64,000 bases of DNA from Paragordius varius (GCA_964247055.1 OZ176054.1:9858001-9922000); one strand, 5' to 3'. Positions 25,801 through 39,308 are shown, counted from the stretch's first letter. Notes: generated by a model not told the origin, from the letters alone. A program made the numbers and translations.

Positions 25801-28800
25801 TAAAATTATTGTTTCGCTGATATAGATAATGTTTAGTCATATTTATGTATGAAGAATTTAGCTTTTGCTAGAAAATAATAATTTAAGCAAAATTTTTGAT
25901 TAGAACAAACAAATGTGTAAACATTTTTCCAAGGCCCACCAAAACCATGAAAAATCTGAAATTTCTTATTTCATCAAGTTTTTTGTGTACACTATGGGAT
26001 GTCACTATAATTTATGTGATCGATAGAATAAAGCAAGTAAATTCTTAAACTCGCATTTACTGCCTCGTATTTACTATAAATATGGATCGGATAAAAAACT
26101 TTTTAATTAAACCATTTGCACTGGTTGGACATTAAAAACTTCAAGTTGGCCCTTGAATGGTCTTTAAACACCTCCATTTGGTCCTCGAACAGTTGGTTGA
26201 TTCAAGTTGGTTCTTAAAATTTTAATTTTTGATTTAACCATAATTTTTGCATGCATTTTTTATTTTATTATTTTTTAACCTAATTTTCTTTATTTAGTAT
26301 ATATTTATTCATTTAATAATATAAAATTTTCTTCAACCACTTTTTTATTTCAAACTATTTTTTTTACAATTCAACAAAATTATAAACTTTTAAATGATTT
26401 TAATGAAAAACCCAGTAAACTTATATATTTTTTAGTTACTTGTTAATAATAAATTTCCGATATAATTTTTAGAAATTAACAAAGATATACGGTTTTTAAT
26501 TATTAAAAGTTGATATCTATTCAAATTTATGTTAAATAATAGAAAATAGGTTAAAAACGATAAAATAGCTGAATTATTTACGATGATTGATATAAATTAA
26601 TAATAAAACAAAAAAGCCAAAGGACCAACTTGAAGGAAGTGTTTAAAGACCAACTTGAAGTAATCAAGGACCAACTTGGAATGTTCGAGGACTAAAAGTG
26701 TTCAAGGACTCTTGAAGTGCAAATGGTATATTAAATTTTATTATGAGAAAAGTATTGAATTGAATAAGAATTTTTTTCAAAACTACTGAGTTTTTTTAGG
26801 GTTTTATGTACAACAGTAGTCATATTTTTAATAATTTCGAATTTGGAATCAGAGTTTTTTATCAAAAATTATTATAACCATAGTCAATTATATTTTAAAC
26901 CCCGAATAATTGGATAAATAAAATTTGATATATATATATATATATATATATAATTGCTACACAATGTGAAATAACCCAAATTTATTCATAAACTTAAACA
27001 ATACGATTCATCAATATATTATGTGGACGCGTGTTTAATGGTATCGGTTAACCCAGTTCACATTGGTTATTACTATTTTTATACACCATTAGATTTGATA
27101 ATACATTATAAACGGAAAATCTAGTTTTTTGAAATTAAAATTTTCCGATTTTTGGCAGCGAAAAATTTTTTTTATTAAAATTAGCATCCTCTAACAGTTT
27201 TTAAATATACATTAAAGGAAAATTTCCGATAAAACCGATTTTGAGTTTTAGATGTCAAAATTAATAAGCGACAGAATATTTAAAACTGTAAATTATGCCA
27301 AATATTGTAATTTTACCAATACTATAGTATAAGGTTAAATGTTACATATAAAAAATCAGTAAAAAGAGGCTGTTAATAATGTTTGTATAAACTCATGGGG
27401 ATTCTCAATGGATTATAATATGAACGTGGTGTTGGAAAATTATGTAATTTGTAGTTGAAGGAGAATGGGCGCTTTGGTAGACCATATAACTACCGAGATG
27501 ATATAGTGTGAGAGAGAACGATGGGCCAATTTAAAAAGCATTACACTGGACAACAAATTTTTCTGCCATTCGAGTTTTTTGAATTTTCTTATATTTAGTA
27601 TCATTTTAACAGAAAATCTGAAATAAAAATTATAACTCGTTGGAAGAATTTTGTGTAATTTGATTTTTTTTTGATTATGCGCCCTCTTTATCAAAATTTT
27701 ACTAAAAAATATATTTCTTTCAAAATATACAATAATGCCCATTTGTAATATACCATTTGAAAGAGTAATAAAAACTCTATAAAATGCATACTAATATGTA
27801 TTACATCGACACTTAATATTGGACACAAAGAGCCACAAACGCGCGAAGCGAGAGCATTTTTTTTAATTATTATAATTTTAAAACTAATGGATGAAAATAG
27901 CTCAAACTTTGTTTAGATGGTGATGAATGTCCAAAAAAGATAACACAAGAAAGTATTTTTGATTAAACATTTTTTTATTGCTTTTTTGTCACTCAAAACA
28001 GCCATTTTTAGGTTTTTTGTTTTTTAAAAACTACCATCTCATCAATATTAATTTATTTTCTTTATAATGCTGATAATTTCGAAATTTTAAAGATAAAAAC
28101 AAAGTTTAAGGTATTTTTGATCTTTTATAGCCATTATGGAATAAATTTACAGTTATAACTATGCATTTTAGTATCCACTAGGTAAAATTTTTATGATAAT
28201 AAAAATTTTTATTAAAAAAGCAAGCCAAAAGCTTTTTCAAACATTTTTTTTAAATTAAATACTAATATAACCCTAATAATAATATTAAAATAATTTAAAT
28301 GATTTAAAAATTAGTTTGTCTGTGAAAATTCCTGACTTATTTAAGGGTTGAAAATTTTGACCATTTAAATCCAAATAACTTTTACATCCGATGGATTTAA
28401 TTGACTTACTACCATTTAAAAGATGCAGTTTTTTGCGCTCTTTCGAATGATATAAAATACATGGCTTCATATCTAAAACTTTAAATTTATGAAATTTCGA
28501 GTTTAATGTTAAATCGGGGCCAAAAATTATCGATAAACTCTAATATAAAAAAATTCTTTCATGTAGGACCAATTTTCTTTTCAGATATACTAATTATGTA
28601 CTTTAATGAAATAAATTTTAAATTTACAAGAATGGCCGTTAAAAAAAGTTAAAATTTGTTGTCTAGTGTAATAAGAGAATATCGGCTACCTCTAATAATA
28701 AAAATTTTATAAAATTATTGTTTCGCTGATATAGATAATGTTTAGTCATATTTATGTATGAAGAATTTAGCTTTTGCTAGAAAATAATAATTTAAGCAAA

Positions 28801-31579
28801 ATTTTTGATTAGAACAAACAAATGTGTAAACATTTTTCCAAGGCCCACCAAAACCATGAAAAATCTGAAATTACTTATTTCATCAAGTTTTTTGTGTACA
28901 CTATGGGATGTCACTATAATTTATGTGATCGATAGAATAAAGCAAGTAAATTCTTAAACTCGCATTTACTGCCTCGTATTTACTATAAATATGGATCGGA
29001 TAAAAAACTTTTTAATTAAACCATTTGCACTGGTTGGACATTAAAAACTTCAAGTTGGCCCTTGAATGGTCTTTAAACACCTCCATTTGGTCCTCGAACA
29101 GTTGGTTGATTCAAGTTGGTTCTTAAAATTTTAATTTTTGATTTAACCATAATTTTTGCATGCATTTTTTATTTTATTATTTTTTAACCTAATTTTCTTT
29201 ATTTAGTATATATTTATTCATTTAATAATATAAAATTTTCTTCAACCACTTTTTTATTTCAAACTATTTTTTTTACAATTCAACAAAATTATAAACTTTT
29301 AAATGATTTTAATGAAAAACCCAGTAAACTTATATATTTTTTAGTTACTTGTTAATAATAAATTTCCGATATAATTTTTAGAAATTAACAAAGATATACG
29401 GTTTTTAATTATTAAAAGTTGATATCTATTCAAATTTATGTTAAATAATAGAAAATAGGTTAAAAACGATAAAATAGCTGAATTATTTACGATGATTGAT
29501 ATAAATTAATAATAAAACAAAAAAGCCAAAGGACCAACTTGAAGGAAGTGTTTAAAGACCAACTTGAAGTAATCAAGGACCAACTTGGAATGTTCGAGGA
29601 CTAAAAGTGTTCAAGGACTCTTGAAGTGCAAATGGTATATTAAATTTTATTATGAGAAAAGTATTGAATTGAATAAGAATTTTTTTCAAAACTACTGAGT
29701 TTTTTTAGGGTTTTATGTACAACAGTAGTCATATTTTTAATAATTTCGAATTTGGAATCAGAGTTTTTTATCAAAAATTATTATAACCATAGTCAATTAT
29801 ATTTTAAACCCCGAATAATTGGATAAATAAAATTTGATATATATATATATATATATATATAATTGCTACACAATGTGAAATAACCCAAATTTATTCATAA
29901 ACTTAAACAATACGATTCATCAATATATTATGTGGACGCGTGTTTAATGGTATCGGTTAACCCAGTTCACATTGTTTATTACTATTTTTATACACCATTA
30001 GATTTGATAATACATTATAAACGGAAAATCTAGTTTTTTGAAATTAAAATTTTCCGATTTTTGGCAGCGAAAAATTTTTTTTATTAAAATTAGCATCCTC
30101 TAACAGTTTTTAAATATACATTAAAGGAAAATTTCCGATAAAACCGATTTTGAGTTTTAGATGTCAAAATTAATAAGCGACAGAATATTTAAAACTGTAA
30201 ATTATGCCAAATATTGTAATTTTACCAATACTATAGTATAAGGTTAAATGTTACATATAAAAAATCAGTAAAAAGAGGCTGTTAATAATGTTTGTATAAA
30301 CTCATGGGGATTCTCAATGGATTATAATATGAACGTGGTGTTGGAAAATTATGTAATTTGTAGTTGAAGGAGAATGGGCGCTTTGGTAGACCATATAACT
30401 ACCGAGATGATATAGTGTGAGAGAGAACGATGGGCCAATTTAAAAAGCATTACACTGGACAACAAATTTTTCTGCCATTCGAGTTTTTTGAATTTTCTTA
30501 TATTTAGTATCATTTTAACAGAAAATCTGAAATAAAAATTATAACTCGTTGGAAGAATTTTGTGTAATTTGATTTTTTTTGATTATGCGCCCTCTTTATC
30601 AAAATTTTACTAAAAAATATATTTCTTTCAAAATATACAAGTAATGCCCATTTGTAATATACCATTTGAAAGAGTAATAAAAACTCTATAAAATGCATAC
30701 TAATATGTATTACATCGACACTTAATATTGGACACAAAGAGCCACAAACGCGCGAAGCGAGAGCATTTTTTTTAATTATTATAATTTTAAAACTAATGGA
30801 TGAAAATAGCTCAAACTTTGTTTAGATGGTGATGAATGTCCAAAAAAGATAACACAAGAAAGTATTTTTGATTAAACATTTTTTTATTGCTTTTTTGTCA
30901 CTCAAAACAGCCATTTTTAGGTTTTTTGTTTTTTAAAAACTACCATCTCATCAATATTAATTTATTTTCTTTATAATGCTGATAATTTCGAAATTTTAAA
31001 GATAAAAACAAAGTTTAAGGTATTTTTGATCTTTTATAGCCATTATGGAATAAATTTACAGTTATAACTATGCATTTTAGTATCCACTAGGTAAAATTTT
31101 TATGATAATAAAAATTTTTATTAAAAAAGCAAGCCAAAAGCTTTTTCAAACATTTTTTTTAAATTAAATACTAATATAACCCTAATAATAATATTAAAAT
31201 AATTTAAATGATTTAAAAATTAGTTTGTCTGTGAAAATTCCTGACTTATTTAAGGGTTGAAAATTTTGACCATTTAAATCTAAATAACTTTTACATCCGA
31301 TTGATTTAAATGACTTACTACCATTTAAAAGATGCGGTTTTTTGCGCTCTTTCGAATGATATAAAATACATGGCTTCATATCTAAAACTTTTAATTTTCG
31401 AAATTTCGAGTTTAATGTTAAATTGGGGCCAAAAATTATCCATAAACTCTAATATAAAAAAATTCTTCCATGCTAGACCAATTTTCTTTTCAGATATACT
31501 AATTATGTACTTAAATGAAATAAATTTTAAATTTACAAGAATGGCAGTTAAAAAAAGTTAAAATTTGTTGTCTAGTGTT

Positions 31580-31975
31580 ATGAGGAAACATTTATGTTAC
31601 AAAAAACTTTGAAAAAGACTTTGGAAGTGACATTATATGTCATGAAACAGGTGTCGTTTATTGGAAATATCCTACGCATGTGCTATAATTGTTATCTACC
31701 CAAACTAAATAATATATTATTTTTTATTCCTTAGATGGGGGTCTTTTTTGATTATTGGAATAATATTAAAAAATATTTTGTTTAGATTTCGTCGTGTTAA
31801 AAACATTAACCAAATAACATGGATAAAAAATATTACATCATTTTATGAATATCCCATATATTCTTTTTAAAAGAAAATAAAATTAAATGCACTATGCATC
31901 AGTATTGTTTAAATTTAGTTTCAGAAATAATGCACCCATTTAAACTTTAATTAGCTCTAATTTTTTTTCCTACAC
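31580..31975. other. Unassigned spacer
   Basis: No supported gene or repeat is seen between the tandem array and the next long-TIR element. Confidence 0.45.
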
Positions 31976-33172
31976 CACTTGTAAAACGGTGCGCCCTAAA
32001 AAATAAAGGAAATTAATCATATATTATTGGTAGTAAAAGCGTCAGGATAATTATTATGAAAACGATATATGCGGTATTGGAAAAAGTTATTTAAATTTTT
32101 TTGTCAGTGGCTAAAATTCAAAAATCGCGTTTTTATCGCACATAAAAATTAAATAAATATATAAAAAAGCGTCAACCAAATTTTAATAGTTTAAATAGAG
32201 CATAAGGATTTCTAAACGCAAAATATTTAATTTACATTTTCGGAGGGTCTTAGAAAGACTTACAAGAATATAAGAAATATTACACCTCGGCGTCAAATTA
32301 TAATTATAAAAACTTGTTTATATACGCAAAATAATTTCTTATTATTAAAAAAATCATATATTACCACATATAGAGTTTATTTTATATATCCTTAAAAAAA
32401 TTAAGCCCATATATAAAAAGAAAAATTTTCGATAATTTGAAGCAAAGCGAAAGCTGCGTATATTTTTTTAAAACATTTAATATATCTAAATATTTTTTCC
32501 ATGCAATCGATGCAGAAATCATCTCAGATTTTTGATATAGGGAATTTTTATACCTTAAAGCAGGTAGTAAGTCAAAATGGAGTCAATAATATATTCAAAA
32601 TTTTCGGGTAAGAAATTTTCTAAATCGAATCTGAGATGATAGATCATTTTTTGTGCATCTTATATGGAAAAGTATTTGTAATATATGTATTGTATGTTTA
32701 ATAAAAATTATACGCAGGTTCCGCTTATCCAAAAATTTTCTTTTTTTATAAGGCTGAATTTTTTTAAGGCTATATAGATAATATATTTTTTTTCAAATAA
32801 AATTAATATCATTTATAGCATATTAATAAGTGTTTATGATTAATATATGATTTTTTATCTAATGTTCTTGAAAATCTCTGGTGGACCCTCTTAAAACATG
32901 TATAATCTTTGTTAATAATATTATGCGTTTAGAATTATCCTTATGTTAAATAAAAATTTAGTTGACACGTTTTCATCTATCGTATTTAATTTTATTTGAC
33001 CTAATATGCGAGAAAAATGCGATTTATTGATTTTGGCTAATAACAGAAAAATTGAAATAACTTTTTTAGTATTTAATATATATCGTTTTAATAATCATTT
33101 TCCTGTGTAATAATTAGCTATCGAATGGCATATGATTTATTAACCTTTATTTTTTGCATTTTCGCCGCTGAG
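31976..33172. mobile_element. Long-TIR element, copy 1
   Basis: The left arm contains GGTGCGCCCTAAAAAATAAA. The right arm, read inward, contains GCGGCGAAAATGCAAAAAAT. Inverted homology extends for several hundred bases. The element is related to that at 38102-39177. The exact outer limits are uncertain here because one tip is degraded. Confidence 0.6.
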
Positions 33173-33226
33173 GTTATAGTCAAAGATAATTTAAAATTGC
33201 TGATAAACTATGATGTTATAAATTTG

Positions 33227-34744
33227 CAGTAGTGTACCGAGGGGAGGCAAGGGGCTGAATCATGCCCCGGGCGTCGTTATTTAGGGTCGCCTAAATGTTT
33301 TTTTTAATTAAATTTTAATTTTTCAAAATTAAATACAACTTTCAAGTAAGATTTTTCAGGAATCTATGTAATAATCCTTAAAATAATAAAGTTATATAAA
33401 TGAGATTAAGAGCAAACATTATGCATAAAATAACTTTTATGTAATGCCAACTTACTTTTCGCTTAAAAAACTTTCTTTATCACGCACTTATAATTTTTTT
33501 ATTGCCTTTAATTAAACTGTTTTAACTTCCTCTGTTCAAAACCTTATCTCCCATCCTTATAATTTATAATTGCAATTTTATTTTAATCATATTCAATTTC
33601 AAAACCTAACTTTATTTATTTAAATCCCCAAGATCATTCCATATCTAACATGGTAGGTTTTTATTATTAATTAGCCTTGTATTTATAATTACTTTTATTT
33701 TCATCAATGCCTAAAGGAAACGAAAAGAGAATAAAACAAAGAAAATGCGAATGAGTATAAAATCTTGTTTAACGAAAATATCTGACCATCATTGAAAAAA
33801 ATGTATGCGACACAAACATTACGATACCCCTTACTAATAACTTAAATACACCTGAAACCCTAGTTATTGATCCAATAAATATAGATGAGAAAACTACAAA
33901 TATACCATTAGTAATTCCAAGCGCTATACATATAGAATCATGTTGTCGCCATTTTAAAATTTACTAATATTAATGTTCCTATTCAACTTCGCACAAAAAT
34001 GATTATTCATGGATCTCAAGGATATTAAATTAAATGCAATCTCTTTGAAACAAAAAATCACCGTTCAATGCCCAAGTTTGGTTTTTTCGACGTGTCGGTA
34101 AAAATGAAGGATTTGAAGTTGAGAGGTCTTTGCTTTTATATGCCATTGTCAAGAGTGTCCTTGAACACTTCAAGTTGGTCCTTTGACTTTTTTCTTTTGT
34201 TTTTAAATTTTATAATCAAACCGTAAATCATTATCTATTTTATTGTTTTTAACCTATTTTCTTTTATTTGACATAAATTTTAAATCAATATCAACTTTTA
34301 ATCATTTAGAAACCGTATATTATTAATTTAAAAATATTTTGGATATTTATAAGGTTTTAACACCTAATTAAAAAATAGTTTTTTTGGGTTATTATCAACA
34401 ATTTTTCATTGCAAACATTTAAAAGTTAATAATTTTGAAATTGGAAAAAAATAATTTGAAACAAAAAAGGGGTTTTTGAATATAAACTTTTATTTTTAAA
34501 TGTATAAATATATATTAAATAAAGAAATTAGGTAAAAAAATAATAAAATAAAAAAACATGCAAAAATTATGGTTAATTCAAAATTTAATTTTACGGACCA
34601 ACTTGAAGTGTTCAAGGACCAAATTGAATGAAAATAGTCTCAATCATCAAAAAGCATTTACTACTTGGAAAGAGGCAGAAAGAAATTGATTAAATTGGTT
34701 CAAAAGAAGGAGGGGGCAGGCGCCGCAAATGCTCGGTACCACTG
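33227..34744 (+). mobile_element. hAT element, internally deleted, perfect 8-bp TSD
   Basis: The left end is CAGTAGTGTACCGAGGGGAG. The right end read inward is CAGTGGTACCGAGCATTTGC. The flanking 8-mers are TAAATTTG on both sides (33219-33226 and 34745-34752), an exact match. A possible start ATGCCTAAAGG lies near 33709. A short TTWKEAERN-like trace near 34670 fits the TTF-type finger region of ZMYM-like hAT transposases. A MITE is nested inside. Confidence 0.85.
34140..34640. mobile_element. MITE of the CAAGTTGG family nested in the hAT element
   Basis: AGAGTGTCCTTGAACACTTC on the left and its inverse (GAAGTGTTCAAGGAC) on the right identify the family of the tandem-unit MITE. The terminal tips are degraded. 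Confidence 0.65.
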
Positions 34745-34991
34745 TAAATTTGATCTAGTTAAAAGCAGTGGTTTAGCTATAGCAATCGCATTTAGCATAA
34801 TCCGAAAAAATAAAGCCACTAAAATATTAAATAGGTGATATTTGCTTGAAACATCAAATAAGAATGAAGTTATGTGTGCTGATTAAATTTATTGGTACTA
34901 GCATCTAATAAATGAACTAACAAGTGTTTTTGGTTGATAAATGTAACTAGATTTTAATTGGTTAATAAATGTAACTATATTTTAATAAATT

Positions 34992-35147
34992 TTATTTGTA
35001 ATTAAAAGAAAGTGTAGGTGGGGAATCGATCGAAAACACCAATTTTCCATAATCAAAGTTGATATTGGCTTTAGGCCGATATGCCAAAAAATATTCATCA
35101 ACTTCAAAAGTTATTCCCTTTATGTCCACTTTGAAACACTTTTTCTC
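34992..35147 (-). CDS. Exon 2 of a small secreted-protein gene
   Basis: This exon opens after ATATTTTAG in phase 0 and runs 52 codons to TAA (34992-34994). It reads EKKCFKVDIKGITFEVDEYF and then NFDYGKLVFSIDSPPTLSF. The phase matches the donor of the exon at 35818-36066. Together they encode 134 residues. The pattern CF, then EV-x-Y, then a hydrophobic F-x-Y resembles the start of the locus-D exon 37558-37748 (CF, EI-x-GY, VFDY), so the two genes may share a domain. An additional exon inside the 670-nt intron cannot be ruled out. Confidence 0.65.
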   Translation of the reverse strand, partial: EKKCFKVDIKGITFEVDEYFLAYRPKANINFDYGKLVFSIDSPPTLSFNYK

Positions 35148-35817
35148 CTAAAATATAAAATAATTTAAACAAAAAGATTATTAAAAATAATAGAAATGAA
35201 AATCAGAAAACTTGACCTTTTCCTTTTTTCAGTGGTGACTTATTGGGTGAGTTTTATATCTTAGAGCTTAATCTTGTAAATATACTGTATTTATTTTTAC
35301 TTAAAATTATCAATTTATCCTGTATTACCCTGATCTTAACAATATAATATAGGATGAAAATATTTAATGGAAAATAAAAAACATTAAAGAGACCAAGTTC
35401 TTTAGATAAACCGATTTACGGTAGAATCAAACTTACTCCCTAATTTCATTTATATTTTGTAAAGAAAACTTGGCACCAATAATTTATTAGTTAGTCTGGT
35501 TAAAAATGTGACTCAATAAATATCAATGAAATTACCAAAAATCATAATTTTAGAAAAATTCGGCCTTTTAAACCTATAAATATTATTCGTGAATCGAATG
35601 CTGGTCTACTATAATTTTATCAATTCCATATAAAATATAGACATATCCGGCATACTTTAAAGTTGAAAATATATGCCCTTTCCCACTCATTTTTAACCTT
35701 TTTAAATAAATTATAATTCCGCCACCAATAAAATGTAGAATATTTATAATAAAAAATTATTTCAAAATCAAGTTAATAATATAAAATTAGTTGTCATTAG
35801 TATCATAAATTACTTAC

Positions 35818-36066
35818 GCGTTCTATATCCACCACCTTGTCTAGTATAGTTTTGTCTCTGGTATTTAAAAATATTTTATATTGATTAGTTGGGTTCAAAT
35901 CCAAAAATTTAGTGCAGATTTCCAAAGTCTTATCATTGATACAGCCATAATCATCTTTTAATATATTCTCATTTTCTAAATTATTATTGAGACAAAGATT
36001 AATAAAATAAAAGATTAATAAAATAATATGATAATTAAGTTTGTTTAAACTTTTGACAAAAATCAT
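35818..36066 (-). CDS. Exon 1 of a small secreted-protein gene: signal peptide
   Basis: I chose the ATG at 36066 because it gives MIFVKSLNKLNYHIILLIFY, a basic start followed by a hydrophobic stretch ending near a Cys, typical of a signal peptide. The mature part follows with CINDKTLEICTKFLDLNPTN and DKVVDIER. The exon is 83 codons long and ends at a consensus GTAAGT donor in phase 0. The gene lies on the same strand as locus D, downstream of it. I do not recognise the product. Two close Cys residues here plus one in exon 2 suggest an extracellular protein. The function is unknown. Confidence 0.65.
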
Positions 36067-37384
36067 TTGAATCGACACACCCAATTATTAAAAGACTGAT
36101 AAAATTAATTTTTTTGGGAGATATTTTAAATTCATATTTCAGTTCTTATACATCTTATTTAACATTTGGATATATCACATTATTAGAATCCTTTGATTCA
36201 AATTGGGGTCTTTTACCCCAGGCATGTTTTAAATATTTCAAAAATATGGAATGAATAGAACCCTGGCAAACATTGGATTTATATAAAACTAATAAACCTA
36301 AGTATTAAAGCCATTTTAAAATACTTAATATTACTTTTTAAGGTAGAACACAGGGCAAAATTTAAGTCATGACATGTATGCATTAGCTAATTTTAAAATT
36401 ATAAAATAAGTTTTATATGGAACTTTTTTTAAAAACGAATATTTATATATTTCGACTTATCTAGATAAATTTTATTAGGAAAGAAGTATAAATTAACCGT
36501 TTCTTTTAGTATCTGTTTATTAACTTAAATATAGTCTGTATTTTATAGACCCCAATTTGAATCGAAGTAGTATAACATTATCGATAAAAATGTTAAAAAA
36601 TAATCGTATTTAATGAGAAAAAGCCGTTTTTAATTTTTACCATATGTATAAATGGAAATATTATGTTATCAAATTTGAATTTACCCCCAAACTCTTTCAT
36701 ATGCATTTTAATCCTGGCTTATTCGCAATATTTGATAAATTGGCAACACAGTAGTGTAAAACAATTTTTCCCTATCTTATATAATTTTTATTTTATTCAA
36801 CATTATGTTATATTTTCCATATATAACTGTGTTGCCAAATGATTAACTATGAGCGTATGAGTCAGCATTAAGCATACTGTAATTCAGATGATTAACTTTA
36901 ATTTGCTAATGCGAAATTAAAACCGATTTAAATGGAGTATTAAGCTGGATTTAAAAAATAAATAACATGGAATTAATAAATACTCATATAATTACCAATA
37001 AGTGTTTTGCCATTGACTAAAAATACATTAAATATTATAATATATGTCAAATCAGGTTTCACAATGGCATATTTGATGTATTAGCACTATCTTTCCAAAC
37101 TATCAAACACCAATGATCACCTATTAAAAATCTTTTTTGATATTTATATTATTTTTGGTCTTTGAAAATTGTTAATACTTAAATGTTTAATGTTTAATGA
37201 TTGATGATACCCATACAAAAAACGATAAATCTGTGCGCTTATTAAAATTTGCACATCTATTGGCTAGTATTAGTTTCAATAATTACGTGAAAAAATAACT
37301 CTTAATCAATATTTTATGATTATATGTTATGATTTTATAATTTAGCTGTATAATTTTATAAAATTAACATAATTATACTCTTAC
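36067..37384. other. Spacer between locus D and the secreted-protein gene
   Basis: About 1.3 kb with no supported feature. It should contain the promoter of the downstream minus-strand gene and perhaps the last exon of locus D. The phase-1 donor at 37384 requires another exon that I could not identify with confidence. Confidence 0.4.
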
Positions 37385-37502
37385 AGAAAAATGTTATCAA
37401 GCTTTCACGCGACATAGCCAATGGTCCGTCACGATTTGTGTATATCATTATCGAATAATTTCCAGGTTCAAAGTTATCAACAATAAATTTTGGCCTCTCG
37501 TT
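37385..37502 (-). CDS. Locus D exon: FN3-like C-terminal strands
   Basis: A 118-nt exon entered in phase 0 after TTTTAG and left in phase 1 at a GTAAGA donor. It reads NERPKFIVDNFEPGNYSIMI and then YTNRDGPLAMSRESLITFF. FIVDNFEPGNYSIMIYTNRDG fits the E-F strands of a fibronectin type III domain, where family members have hydrophobic-x-x-L-x-P-G-x-x-Y. It is separated from the previous exon by a 55-nt intron. The good composition, canonical splice sites and domain fit make this one of the firmer host exons. The product is probably an extracellular or cell-surface protein. Confidence 0.75.
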
Positions 37503-37557
37503 CTAAAATGGATGGAAAATAAATTATTAAAAACATATTTAATGAATATTTTATTAC

Positions 37558-37748
37558 CATCGCATTTGCCAATTTCACATGTTTCTTTCCAGACATGGTG
37601 AATACAATATAACTATTATTGCCCATTTCTGGCACCTCATAATCGAACACTAATTTTGTTGCGTTTCCAGAATTTTCGATTCGCATTTCATAGCCCTCTA
37701 TTTCGTACATTGATGTTTTTCGATTAAAACAGGTCCCCTTCTCCAAAA
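37558..37748 (-). CDS. Locus D exon: FN3-like domain
   Basis: A 191-nt exon, phase 1 in (acceptor ATATCACAG) and phase 0 out (donor GTAATA). It encodes EKGTCFNRKTSMYEIEGYEM, then NATKLVFDYEVPEMGNNSYI and FTMSGKKHVKLANAM. The spacing of VFDYEVPE and NNSYIVFTMSG suggests the B-C strands of an FN3-like sandwich completed by the next exon. It follows the exon at 39724-39816 in phase (G|TT = Val). The intron between them, about 2 kb, contains a long-TIR element and a hAT MITE. Confidence 0.7.
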
Positions 37749-38101
37749 CTGTGATATATATAATTATATCTGTTTATTAACTATATAAAAACCGTTCGAA
37801 AACATTTAATTAATAATTTTAAATATAGGATAGATAGATGCTTTGAACCTTAAAATAAGTTTAACGTTTATTTAGCCTGTATTAATGTGTTCCTTGTTAC
37901 AAATTCAGATAGATTAATAAAAACATCACAAGCATTCATAGTTAACGGCAGATATACAAAATAATCTCATAACATTGATTTTAAAAATAAATCTGATATT
38001 ATCAATCAACAAATTATATTATGATATCAAGTACATACTATAATATAGTCCAATTTTGAGGGTGCATAAGCCTATTATATATGGCCATTTTCAGGATATT
38101 A
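37749..38101. other. Intron of locus D
   Basis: AT-rich intronic DNA; nothing else supported. Confidence 0.45.
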
Positions 38102-39177
38102 CACTGTGCGGCGAAAATGGGAATTAAAAAATGAATGTTACATAAATTATATAGCTAAAAGCTACCGAATGATAAATATCGAATAGTATATGCGAAAGAT
38201 ATTTTAATTTTTAAACATCAAAATAAAAAAACGCATTTCTATCGGACAAATAAAATTAAATAGACAAAAACGCGTGAACCAAATTTTATTCGTTATAATG
38301 TTCTATGACACCTAAATAAATTTTTTCAGTAAGAATTTTACATTTCAGACTAAGAAAGATTTACAAGAATCAACTAAAAAATTGCCCTTTAATGTCAAAA
38401 TTGACTCATAAACTTTATATACGGTAAGGGTAATTTTTCGCTCACATATAGAGTTTACCCAATATCAATCAAAAAAGATTCTTATATAAAAATAGAACAC
38501 TTTGATAATTTTCACTAAATCTGAAGTAGCGTTTTTACAAAATATCCATTGTATATTATAAATACTTTTCTCATATTTTATGCAAAAAAATCTACGCGGT
38601 TAATTGATTGAATTATTAGCGAAAATCTATTATCATTTTTGGGCATACAAATAAAAAATGAGTAAATGGATCTTTTTTCTGCACGAATCGTATAATAAAA
38701 GTAATAATATATAATGGATGTTTTGTAACAATTATATGCTACTTCCGCTCGGTGAAATTATTAAATCTTGATATAAGGCTTAATTTTTTGTGAAGGCGAT
38801 ATAGTGGGTAATTATATATAAAGTAAATTATGATTTTATAAAAATAAAATATTTTATGAATAAACAGGGTATTTTAATTCAACTTATTTAAACACGATAT
38901 TCCAGCTTTGATTCAAAGTTTTTAAAACACTGTGAAAAAATGTAACTTTATTAATATTTTTCGTTTAGGTTTTATCCTTATAGTATAACAAGTAGTAGAC
39001 GCGTTTACCTCTATTGTATTTAATTCTATATAACCTGTGTGATAAAAATACGGTTTTATTTTCGTTAATAACAGAAAATAAATTTTCTAGTATTTTAACC
39101 GTAATTATTCGATATCATTATCCGTAACTTTTAGCTATCGATCATGCATGAACATTCATTTTTTGATGTGCACCGTG
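38102..39177. mobile_element. Long-TIR element, copy 2, with TTA target duplication
   Basis: It begins CACTGTGCGGCGAAAATGG; the other end reads inward CACGGTGCACATCAAAAAAT. The 3-bp flanks are TTA on both sides (38099-38101 and 39178-39180). The arms are inverted over several hundred bases. CACT tips and TWA 3-bp duplications are shared with the elements at 16640 and 40186, hinting at one CACTA-like superfamily. Confidence 0.75.
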
Positions 39178-39308
39178 TTATTTAAGGGCTTTATAAGTAA
39201 ATACAAAATCCAATATATCATCAAAATATTTTGGGACAAAAATATGAATTTTTTTTCATTTATATTTGCGATTGACACATATTATTTTTCATAAAAATGT
39301 ATCTTGAA

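Larger units (their letters stand above)
19947..31579. repeat. Four head-to-tail copies of a 2.9-kb unit
   Basis: The units start at about 19951, 22858, 25767 and 28676 (periods 2907, 2909, 2909). They are almost identical. Single-base variants alternate: units 1 and 3 have CACATTGGTTATTAC and ACAATAATGCCC, while units 2 and 4 have CACATTGTTTATTAC and ACAAGTAATGCCC. The last roughly 280 bp of unit 4 carry extra differences. Each unit holds a MITE, a (TA)n tract and a CACTA-like element. Short minus-strand frames of 61, 75 and 100 codons repeat in each unit and are not supported as genes. Confidence 0.95.

Noticed and set aside
22467-31379. Repeated minus-strand frames of 61, 75 and 100 codons in the 2.9-kb units
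   Set aside because: They repeat only because the DNA repeats. Frames differ between units through single-base changes, and the composition is like the surrounding AT-rich sequence.
35560-35760. Open minus-strand stretch (IGGGIIIYLKRLKMSGKGH) inside the secreted-protein gene's intron
   Set aside because: There is no acceptor AG in the right place and no start codon at its head. The two flanking exons already join in phase without it.
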